A DNA stretch of 64,000 nucleotides, taken from Asterias amurensis (Eukaryota; Echinodermata; Asteroidea; Forcipulatida; Asteriidae). Below, piece by piece: positions 1 through 12,647 of this stretch; position 1 is the first letter of the stretch, and each line of letters opens with the position of its first letter. Below the pieces are notes generated by a model. The model ran no database searches and was not told the DNA's origin. It worked only from the letters and a program-made list of their open reading frames with translations. Both the position numbers and the translations under genes were made by a program. The stretch is taken from assembly GCF_032118995.1 (NCBI RefSeq), contig NC_092649.1, positions 26,161,927 to 26,225,926 of the forward strand, given 5' to 3'.

Positions 1-282
1 TAACAGGCAGTTTATGACTGGCAGGGTCACGGTCATGCCCAAAAAAAAGAACCCAGGATGTGGTTCTGAAACATTAAAAAAGACTAAATTTGTTCGTCAG
101 TCAACAAGGGAAGTGAACACACATAAAAAGGGGTTTCACTTTACCTTTTTCACTCGCCGCCAGACATGTCAACCAAAAGTTTTTTCACTAGCCCATATGT
201 AATAAATGAACACAATTTTCAAAAGTAAAAGGTTCAACAGTCAATATGCCAAAGTGAGAGAACTCAAACAGTCTGAACTTAC

Positions 283-3200
283 AACAAAAGACGATTTTTC
301 AAGGTCGTAAAGTCTGAATTCTTTAAAGAGGCGGAGCAAAATCTCATCCCTGTAGTAAGGACCCACCCCCAGAGAAACAACAGCTATGAGATTATTTACC
401 TCTACTGCTACAATGGTATGTTTTGGTGAGTTGTCTGACTGGGCTTCTTTGAATCCTGGTGACTCCTTACAGTCTAGTCTCACTTCATTCCGGCACTTGT
501 AGTGACATGTGTACTTGCAATCTGTCAAATAAAATGAGAAAGCATAAACCGTGTTAAGATAGTATCCGAATGTGCAACCTAGGCCCAATTTCATAGCGCT
601 GCTAAGCACAAAAATTTGCCAAGCATGAAATTTCTCCCTTGATAAAAACAGGAATGCCAACCAAATTTCCACGTGACTAGCAAACAACAGCTCAATACCA
701 GTAAGAAGCAACATGCAACGACTGGAAATTTGGTTGGCATTCCTGTTTTTATCAAGGAAGAAATGTCATGCTAAGCAAATTTTTGTGCTTAGCAGCTCTA
801 TGAAATTGGGCCCAGGGCCTAACTTCATGGCTCTGCTTACCTAAGAAGAAAAAAATCTGCGCTTAAAGTTGTCTTAATCATGCTTGAATTACACAAACGC
901 CATACATGTGTACTTGCAGGGAAGGGCCTCCCTTGCTCTGATCTCAGTGGTGCCCATTACAAATTTCCCCATAGATTGTCCAATGGAAGTGTCTTTTGCA
1001 AAATAAAAATAGCTTTGTCCCTGACAGATGAAATTCACGGCCTGCATATTAAGCTGTAATTTTTATTGGCTGTTTAATGTCAAGCAACTATCTAAACTCC
1101 AACCCCCAATCCCTACATGAACACTCGACTCAAGGACTAAAACAAATATGAGTAGCACTTCACTCACAAGTATATCCTACTCGCACATACAACATGTGCA
1201 TGTAGAATTGTACAGTAAGTAAAAGAACTGATATTGTACACTGTGTCACAGTGTATGTAGTAAAAGTCCCATAATAATATAATAATAAAATAATATTGAA
1301 GTCTTATTAGCGCACGTCTCTACATAACAAGGTACTCAAGGCGCTGAGTATATACAAACTTACAAAAAGATTAATTAATATGCAATGAGTTGTTGCTCTT
1401 TTTCCCCACTTTTTGTTGGCCTGCCTGGTCAAATAATGTCAGTCAATTTGATGTGGTCTAGCAAGAATGCGATCAATAATTACACGTCCCACCCTCTTAC
1501 ATTCCCCCCCCCTACCACCCACCAAAGCAAAAATCTAATCCCCAATTGATGCAGTATCCGTTTTTCAAATATATCAATTCATCCAAAAAGTTCATTCATT
1601 GGTTCCCCGTTAATTGCAAAGTCCCTTCTTGGATGAATCACAGTTTCATTTTATAGAAAGTGATTTATTTTTGGCTTTGACGGCTAGTGCAGATTTCCAT
1701 ATTGGCACCAGATATGTATTAAGCCCGATTCATACTTCCTGCGAATGCGAATAGATTTTGCAGCAAAAGTTTTGCAGGAGTTAACCACATTTCAACTATT
1801 GTTTGTTGCAAATTTGAGAAGTCCAAAATCGCATTCGCATTTGCAGAAGAGAATGAACCAGGCTTCCCAAATATATCCCAACCCTTTTCATGAGTGACAA
1901 AGTGACGTGTTTATAACTTTAAAAATGGACAGCCAACGTTATGGCTACAATGGCTCAGTTGTTAGACCGTCTGTACATGTATGTAAATCCGGACTTCTCA
2001 GGTTCAAGTTCGCCTCCAGTTTTTAAGTCACAGTACACGTCTGTTCTCAAAACAGAAAAATGTACAATGAAAGACCTCATACAATTTCTTAAAGACAAAA
2101 ATTACTATTCATTCAAAATGAATACCCAATGTTGCATCATCCGTACTAGTCTCAGTGCATGACATTCTTATTGAGTTGATCATTCTCTATGGTAATACCA
2201 TAGGCCCCACACTCAACGATACACACACGTCGCGACTATCCCAATCCCTTTCATAAGTGACAAGAGTGATGTTTTTATATGGACAGCTAATGTTATTGCT
2301 ACAATGGCTCGGTTGTTAGAGCGCCTGTTTGTTAACCAGGAAGTCTCAGCTTCAAGTTGGCCTCCAGTCATTTAAAAAAAAAAAAAAACGTTTTTAAGCC
2401 ATTGGACCCTTTCGGTACAAGAAAAGAAAACAAAGGGTCACAGATTTACAAATAACTTACAGGGTTTACAGAAGGCAATGGTGAAAGACTTCTCTTGAAA
2501 TATTATTCCATGAAATGCTTTACTTTTTGAGAAAACAGTAAAACAATATCAATTCTCGATATCGAGAATTACGGATTTGTTTTAAACACATGGAACATGT
2601 GGATACAAGAGTGGGTTTTCCCGTTATTTTGTCCCGACTCCGATGACTGATTGAGCCTAAATTTCCACAGGTTTGTTATTAGGCCCTAAGTTGTGATACA
2701 CGAAGTGTGGGCCTTGGACAATACTGTTTACCGAAAGGGTCCAATGGCTTTAAAAAAAAAAAACATTTCAAAATTTACCCAGTCAGTTTCCCTTTTGGTA
2801 TAATTTGATAATTGGAAACAAATGCTGAGCACTGCTTCCCAGGTCGTGACTGGCACCCAGAAATAAACACTTGACAAAGTAGGGAGACAATACAGCCAAC
2901 AATAGACCTTTATCATGCTGCCTCCATCTTGGTCAAGTTCCTCGTATTGAATAACAGTAATGAATGCTAAAAATCATTTTGCAATTAGGAACCAGACTAT
3001 TTTACCAGTGTTGGTTTGGTAACATTGATCTATATCAATGAAAGAAATTCAAGATGGCTGCACCGTGATAAAGTTCTATAGGGCTAGATACATGTACATG
3101 AAGCTCAGTTGGTAGAGTGCTGGTTCTTTAATCCAGAGGAGGTCGCAGGTTCAGATTCAGCTCTTATCAAGTTTTCTGTGTCAAATCAAGAAGCGGGAAA

Positions 3201-6200
3201 AAATGTAAATCTTAAATATGCCCCCCCCCCCCTGCAATCAGGCCTAAAACATTTTGGCAAGGTGTATCCATATAAGTTGAGTTGAGTGGAGAATGGCACA
3301 CTGAAGTCACATGCTGGGAAAGTAAACCTATGGGTTTTAATTAAACACAACGTAATGTACACTCGGTTACATAAATACAACAATACCAAAAATATCTTTC
3401 TCCGATACCGTAACCACAAACCATATCCTCACCACAATTTCTACAATGTAGTTAATGCAGACTCCCTCAAAGGCTGGGTTTTAGTTTCTCAGAAGAGTTC
3501 AATGTCCCAGTGGTCATGTTTTTAAGTCACAGCACACATCTGTTCTCAAAACAGAAGAATGTACAATGTACATGAAAGACCCCATACAATTTCCACAAGA
3601 CAAAAATTAATATTTATTAAATACCCAATGTTGAATTATCCCTTCAACAGGTATCAATCGACCTTTTGTAGAATTGTATTCTGCATGCTCAGTAACAATA
3701 GTTCAATATTTTGCAAAATTTAAAATAATGTTTTAAGTTTATTTTCAGGCATGCTGTTGCTTATGTACCTCTCCATACGGGATTCCAATACATACATGCC
3801 CCGTTGGATGCATCGTGCATTGTACTGGTTCCTAAAATGACATTAGAACACGAAAAAACAAGAAACAGTCACATCAAAACACAAACAAGAATCAAATGAT
3901 ATTTATGATTTGGTCTGAAATTATAGAACACCAATAGGGTCATGACTTTGGTCGCCCCTATAGGGATCTGCCCCTGCAGGGATCAAATTACCCACTTCAG
4001 ACCTACCAAGTCTCACGCATTAGCGTGAGACTCACGCATTTGGGCTCTGTCTCACGCTCACACGCACAGCAACCATTTTTTCACGCATTGGGGCCAGACC
4101 GGGAACAAAATAAAAATTAACGACAATGCATTGCCAAATCGCGCTCGTGTGTACAAAAAAAGCAATCTACAAATCTACAATGTTACCACAATCTTCAGAT
4201 TGCACGCAGTTTATCAGAATCATCAACTTGTTGGTGAGCTTTGAAAAATCTCATGCATACATGTAGCTGGCCTCTGGACTTGGCATCTTTGCCACTTGCC
4301 CACTGTACTGGCCAAGGCACTGGACACTATTGGTAATTGTCAAAGACCAGTATTCTCACTTAGTGTATCCAAACATTGCAAATAATAACAAATCTGTGAA
4401 ATTTGAACTCAATTGGTCATCGAAGTTGCAAGAGAATAATGAACAAAAATCACCCTTGTGGCACAAATTTCAAATACATAATTAAAGGCAGTCTTTTGAT
4501 ATATGAGTGAGAAGTTACCTTTTTTCGCAAAATCTACGCTACTTTAAGCCTGAAGCCTTTTAATATTTGAGTAAGAAATTTTAAACTTACTTGAATAAGA
4601 TATTACCTCATTCTCCAAAATTGCATTACTTCAGAGGGAGCCGTCACTACCACCACTCTCCATTGCTCTTTATACCAAGTAAGTTTGTATGCCAACAATT
4701 ATTTTGAGTAACTACCATTAGTGTCCAGTCACAAACCCAAAACAAATCAAGTCCTGCAGTCTAGTGTTTTTTTTTCCAAACAAGAAATTTAAGATTTTTA
4801 AATCGAAGATTCAATATCAGCTTCCCAGAGATGAAAGCCAGGTAAAGAAACCACTCAACCAACCTAAATTAAATGCATTTCCACAGGTTGGATTTTTGAT
4901 GTGTTTTAATACATCAACTTTAGAGCATGGCAATGAATTGTACTCTTTCAAAAACCAATTGTCAATAAAATAAGAATAATACTTTTAATGCTGGGAAACT
5001 CTGACTAACGCTATTTTTAGTAAAATGAAATATTTATGAAATTGCAGGTCAAAGTTCAACTAGAGATCCCGGTTTAAGTTAAAGGGAAGGTACACGTTTG
5101 GTAATTACTCAAAACAAATACTAACTTAAAAAATGACTTGGTAACTAGCATTGGAGAGCTGTTAAAAACATTGTGGGAAATGACTCCATCTGAAGTAACA
5201 TAGTTTTTTTTTAAAGAGGTAATTTCTCACTAATATATTAAAAGACTTCTAGCCAGAAGTCATTTATTCCTAGATGAAAGCACACAAATTCGTCCAACAA
5301 GGGTGTTTTTTTCGTTCATCATTTTCTCCCAACTACTATGACCAATTGAGCTCAAAGTTTCACAGGTTTGTTATTTTATGCATATATGTTGAGAAACACT
5401 AAGTGAGAACACTGGTCGTTGACAATTACAAATAGTGTACCTTCCCATTAAGTGCCTCTAGAATTTGGCATTTGCAGTGGTTTGCGAGCCATCTATTTTC
5501 ACCATGGGGTGCACGTACATGTGAGTCATTATCTAAGAGCGATACTTTTAAAGAATAATTTTCAAGTGGTTTGCACTAAAAATATCTTTGAACTTTCTGG
5601 AAGTACATATTGAACTGAGCATGGGGCTGATAGCAAGGTATGCTGCTATTTCGATTGCACTTTCTGGCCGCACAAGACTCGAGTGAAGTTCTTTAAAAAG
5701 AAAAACTCAATGTTCTCTGAGAATGAAAGATCAGCACAAAAAGAAAAGACAATCAGAGTCTGCAGCGTGCATTAAAAAGGCACTGGACACTATTGGTACT
5801 TTAATACTAAAAATAACTGTTAGCATAAAAACTTTCTTGGTCACAAGCAATGGACAGCTGTTGGTACAAGTGTACATGTACATGTACAATGTAGTATAAA
5901 ACGGCTCCCTCTGAAGCTACATTAATTAGATAATTTCTCACTCAAATATTAAAATACTTCAAGCCTGAAGCCCTTAATTTAGTGTCTGATTGTGCAACAA
6001 GTTTTTTTTCTCTTGCAACTTCGATGACCAATTGAGTCCAGATTTTCACAGATTTTTTAGTTTATTTATGGGATACACCAAGGGAGAACACTGGTCATTG
6101 ACAAGAGCCAAAGGTGTCCCAGTTCCTTTAAGTTTTAAAACATTGGGAAAATAAACCCTTCTCATGTGTTTACAACAAGACCTTCTTCCCTTCAAGGGAA

Positions 6201-9200
6201 CTTGACAATCTCCCACATAGGGATATGAATACCAAGCTGCCAACAGCCAATAGGCAAAATGTCTCAGAAAACTAATATCGGTTTTGTGTCTTTGACTATC
6301 AATCAATCAATCAAACGTAATTTGTATAGCGCCTAAACCAAAAGTTTTCTCAAAAGCACAAAGCAACTGCAAGAACAAGCACTTCGGAAGATTACCTCAT
6401 TTGTGTAATGGGTTTAGTATTTTGGTATTCAATAACTCAAAGTCCCAGTACCAGACTCAAAGTCTACATTTGAACATCATTTCTTTCTTTTAAAGATATT
6501 ACATGTATGTAGCAGCGTAATTGAAAAAACATAAGACCTGTCAAGTCATGAGTTTACTGGCACATGACTAAAAATCACTGGCCTCGGGCTTCAGGTTTTA
6601 CAGATTTGAGGCAGACAAATCTACATGTGTATCGTTTCCTTAATGTTCTTAATACATTTTTACTAGTTATTTTCCAATTTATAATTACTGTTCTTCATGT
6701 TGTCTACTTAGAGTTTTAAGTTTTTTATGTAAATAACCATGTAATTTGACCTACATGTATTGGTAACAATGTTATGATGTTTAAGATAAAATATACAAAG
6801 AAATTATATATAAAATATGATAGATGTTAAATTTGCATCGGGGATACACGATGTAACACCCGAGTAACATGCCTGTGATATTTTTTCACAGGACTCGGGA
6901 AAGTACTGAGTATACAGTGCTAACACACATCGGTGTATGGGTAAAAAACCAAAATTAATATATATAAATATGGTTCAAGCCCTCAGGGTATGAAAGCCCA
7001 AGCTTCCCAAGGAAGTGAGACTTGCAATAGGAAGTTTGGTGATGAATAAGTGATATCAAATGGGATACACAAGTACTGTATATCAGCTAATGGATTTCCT
7101 TAGAAAATGTAGCCTACAGGTTTTCAACAACGGGAAATGAAGTAATTTGACTTAGAACTGTATCTTACTACGATTCTCCGTCTGTGTTTTATATCAGAGG
7201 GAAATGAAAGGAAATCCAGCTTTTGAATCAGTGATTTAAATGCAAAGTATTATATCAGCGACTGGGTCTGGACTAATGTCATTTGAACTGTTTTTTATGT
7301 TGAACACGATGGTTTTTAGGTGCAAAGATTTGTATTTGTGGCATGGTTAATTCTTAAAAATTAATTACTATGAAATTCTAGAGAGCACACTCCCGAAGAG
7401 GTGTCTGCACAGTACAGGAAGATGATGATGATATTGATAACAGGTGTCAATCTTTTTTTAATTATACTGAGTTCAACTTGGCCAAGAATACATACGTGTA
7501 CAACAACATGTACCATAGGCCTACCTCTTTGAACCCCCTGGTAGTGTGTACAAAACTGTTATAAATGTATCTTTGTGTGACAAAATGTTCAAATTGAATT
7601 GTAACTTTTCTTAAAAGAATCATTTGAATGTTTGAGGTGATTTTTCAAATTCTTCAAACAAATCATTATTTGCAGTACATTCCTTGCAGTACAAAACCAA
7701 GCATTTAGGTTCTTTTAAGGCAGTATTCATAATTATTGAGGTTAAACAAAAAGAACTAGAACAAAAGAAGGTTTTCAGATTCATATTTTACCTATCCATC
7801 CTCCCAAAATGGTGGGTCAAAGTGTCTTTTTCGGTATTTTTTCCCCTTCAAAACTTAATATCAAATTGTACCTTAAAAATTATGCAGGCATGGGGATTAC
7901 GAGAAGAAAAATACTGAGAAATTCACTTTCTACCGCAAAATTTTTAGGGAACCAAGCTGAACATGTAATATATGTACGTAGCTGCACCAAGCAGGGGGCT
8001 GACAAGCAATGCTGGAGTAAAACTCAATGAATCAAATGATTGCTTTTATTCTTATTCAGGCATGAGAACGGGTGACAATGAAAACAAAACACCCAGAGAA
8101 ATCTATTTTCCATCGCGTAGTAATTATAGCAAATTACTCCGATTGTTACCCCCCTGCACTGATGCAAGTCATTGCTACGTACAGTAAAACTCATGACATT
8201 TCTGTAAGAATGGGTTGAGATGACATAACAAAATTAGGAAAATAAAAACCTGACAGAAATCCACTTCTACCGCAGTAATTATATTAAATTAAGCAATGAT
8301 TGTTAGCCCCCTGCACTGATGCTGGAGAGCAGGGGCTTACGGTCACTTCTACTATTAAGTAAAACTCATGACATTGCTGCAGGGTTCTCCACATGCAGTT
8401 TTGTCCGGGCGCTGCGCCAGTAGAAGTGTCAGGCCAGTAAACTCATGACTGGACGAGTACGGCAGTCAATGTATTTATAATAATAATAAAAAATTTAAAA
8501 ATAACATAAAATAACTAGTGTGGTATTTAAAAACAATGTTCAAATGTTGACATTGAGTCTGAAAAATTAGTTTTAAATCTTTAAGCGCTTGTTCAAATAA
8601 AAACAGTTTGTTGTTTACTGTGTGGAGAGTTTTTCTCAATATGATTTGACAGGTCTTATAATACAAAATTTGGGTCTAGAGAAAAGGTTTAAGCTACTGT
8701 ATATAAGCCTTGGGTCTTGCAGAATTGCCACCCCACCCCCCAAAAAAAATAGTAAGAGAGAAAAAAACAATTAATACAAAACGCTGAAACTGCACATGAT
8801 ACCTACTAGGACTAATACCTACAGTGTACACAGACATTGTGCGAGTACACCCGATCTTACCCCATAGTATACTTGAAGCTTTAGGGTTAGGTTTGGGAGG
8901 AGTTTTCCACCATTCGGACGGTAGCAATCCCTCGTTGTAATAATCCCACATCCATCGCTTCATTGTGTGTACACTATCCCTCAGCTTGGAGAACCATCTT
9001 GACATTGTGGCGTACCGACCCATCGTCAAATTCTCAGTGGAAAGTTCACTGAGAAGCACTTCCAAAGAACACCGTAACAAATTCCGCTTCTCGGCAAAAT
9101 CCTTTCCCGAAATCTTTTTTTTCGATATCCGAACCAAGATGATGATTTATCAATTGCTAGAAACCAAACACCAGAACCAAACCTTTGGTAGAATCAACCA

Positions 9201-12200
9201 TCTTGAAGCAAACAGACAAAACATAAGAGGTATCTCCATGGCAACCGAGTATCCAGTCCACTCAGAATATTCAAACTGAGGTCCTTCCCGTTTTAAACTC
9301 CTGGAGACCACTTTTATCAAAGTTGTGATCTTGTCATGATGGAAAAGTCCTCTAATTCAGAACAACTTTGTGACTGTGCGGAGTACATACATTTGGTCTC
9401 ATTACAACAACATTGACCCTCAACTGGCGATTAACTTTTCAACAAGGATTCGTCATTCCGCTAAGTACACTTGATTCGATGTCAAACTTAAAACCCACGG
9501 GATGAGGCGTTTAACAGCTACACATGTACATGTATGTACATGTATCTTATACTCAGAAGTAATTTGTAACTCATAAAAAATGCAAACAGGCTTTGCCTAA
9601 AAGTTACCAGGAAGTTTCCATGCGTCACTCTTGTGGCATGGTGGGTAGACTTGCAACAGTCATTGATACAAACATGTATCATGTGAAAGTACGCACTATG
9701 TGTAACAACCATATTTTGAGTGTAGACCAGACATGCCAACCTCTGGGATCACAAAACTGTATTCTGAAACCCCAAAACCTGTATTTTTCATTAAAAACCC
9801 GGATTTTTGATAAAACATGTACACCTAATTTTAAGCCCTGTGACAGGCAAAAATAGAGAAGATGGCCATTAAGTTACTGAACAGACAGATCATAAGCCTT
9901 ATAAAACAAGTCAATTGAAAAAAAATTGAAAAAAATTAACAAACTGAAAAATTGGGCAGAGGTTTCCTATGGGTAGTAGGCCTAAACCCAATGATAACAG
10001 GTTTTTATAAACAAAATATTGATAAATCATATCTTAGAGCTATTGAAAAATCATGTCTTATTCATATAGAAACCCTTTAAATTTGTAGACTATTTATAGC
10101 ATTAATTGTGATTGATAAATTGCCCTGAATGAATTGAATTAAAAGAGTTCCTTGGCTTACCTAAATGCCATAAACATTATTATATTATATCAGCAATGTA
10201 CAGTTATAAAGTGAAGTGTGGTTAGCACACTGACCACAGGATGACTCAAGTCATACAGGTCCTTTCTCTGTCCTTAAATCAATCACTAAACTTTCACAGG
10301 CAACAACAGAGGGCGCCTGAGTGTTGAATTTTTGGTTGAATGCTGGAATGCAATACCGCCCTCTAGAGGCGGGCATGAGAAATAACAGCATTGCCATTTC
10401 TAACAAAGCTTGCAATCTATCATAAATTATGAAGATTCCATATTGATAGTGCATGCATATGAGTGTAATATACAAAATAAATCACAGGATTGGTAACAAC
10501 TTGTGCTACAACTATACAAATTATCACACTGCTACAAAATCCAATATAAACATCTCTGTGCACAAAATCCTCAAAATTATTTGCTATAAATTTGTTTTAC
10601 TTGACTAATGAATTGTTTGTGTGTGAAATTTATTTGGGGGTGTGTTTGTTTGTTTGTTTGTTTGTTTGTTTGTTTGTTTTTGTAGTATAGCTGAACCCTA
10701 CCAGTACCTACACATTTTTTTTCTTCAAAGTGATTTGCTCTGCTTCTGCAGTGATTTGCTAGGTTGGGTTGGATAACAGGAAACACAAACTATAAATTTC
10801 TATAATTTGGCCAGCCCTGGCAGTATTCACTTGTTGTCTTTTCTTCTTACTCACTCAAGACAACCCATAGATCAAACAGTTCATGTGTGAAGAGAGCACA
10901 GCCCTGGGCAGGAATTAATGAGATCCAAGGGGCAGGCTGATTATTGCATGTAATGTGAAACCAATAGTTACTGCATGAATGGTTTCTTGCCATAAGATTT
11001 AATGGCACACATGTGCATAAGGCATCAAATTCAGTTGTGTACATCTTCAGCTCATAAAAATGTAAGCAACTTATTAAAAATGAAAATTAAAACATGGTAC
11101 AGGCCTTGTGCTATGCTTTTTGTCAAGTAGCCCACTAGGCTTGCCCCCATGAAGTTTTACAAGCCCAGAATTTATACAGTGTCTTTATAAAATGTATCTT
11201 TCTGACTGATGTATTACAAGCCCAGTATTTACAGTGTCATATAAAATGTACATGTATCTTTCTGACTGATGTATCTATACATGGTACACATAGGCCTAGT
11301 AATAGCATCAAAACCAGTGAAATGAAGTAAAATGTATAATTCACACTCAAAAAATTATAAATAAACCCAAATAAATAAATAACAAAATCTGTTTCCCAAT
11401 AGCAATAACATTCTCTGAAAAGTTTGGGAAGATAGGTACGGAAGGCATTTTATTTTGCAATTTTTTTTTCTGGACCCTTACTCAACTGCATACTTTTTGA
11501 AGATTCTTTTAGCAGGGCTCAATTAAGACACTAGCCCTACGAGCAAACATTAATTAGTCAAGAGAGCTATGAGCTAGTCAAGCATTTTCTACATGATGGT
11601 ATCCCAAAGGGCTAGTCAGCAGACATTAGCCAGTTCCCATTCTTATACGCCTCTCTTAATATTTATGCATGAGGTACGTCACAATACTAACTCAAAACGA
11701 GGCGATGGGCGCAGCCACTGCAAGTGATGGGGAACGTGCGCCCATAGCCTCATTTTAGGTAAGCATTAGGACGTCATGCATGTTCCCTCTGGCGTTTTAG
11801 AGCTAAAGTGCACTTGCCCATTGCTACAGTTTGTATGGTTCTACACATTGACACCCCATGACATGTATGTAGACCATAGAGCTCTATGATGTAGACCAAC
11901 ATATTTCTACAATGTACATTTGATTTTGCCACAATCACTGCTACAATTTTTAACACATGTAAAATGTATCATCATGTAGATCATACATTTGCACTAAAAG
12001 AGGTAATGTGTGTCAACAGTCACTCATTAATAATGAGTCTTCTTTATGGTTAAATTATGCATGCATACAGTTAGTGTATAATATGTAAAAACATCAGTGT
12101 GATAGCACACGTGAATGTGAACACCGTTCTATTTTTTGCATCCCTTTGGAGACATTTGTTGTTCTTTCCTGTGTTTTGGTAGTTAAGAACCTCCCATAGC

Positions 12201-12592
12201 CTTTGCACACAAAATGACTTGTGGAGCATTTAGAATTCCCCAAATATGGAGACCATTGTTTTCCTTTTTATGACTTTTCCTCGGTCTCCATTAAGATAGT
12301 GATTATTCAATCACGCATTTAATACTGTGTGGTGCATAGTGAAAGGGTACTTGCAGCAACGCTAACCCTTTTGGCATAGATGAAGTACTACAAATGAATG
12401 CATGATAACACCATAGAGCAAGAGCTTGGCACCTCAAGTGATACAATAACATCTTGTGACGTACATGTACGTATGTATTGTTTGTGAAGTATGTATCCCA
12501 GACATTATTGGTTCCAAAGTGCAATTACTATTATTAGAAAGATACAAATAGGCCTACATGTACTGGACATAATGCACATGATAATGCACAAA

Positions 12593-12647
<55 letters not shown>

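Noticed and set aside
1-282. 62-codon plus-strand ORF at 14-202
   Set aside because: Intron sequence of the RASSF-like gene. Short, no similarity, and no splice signals.
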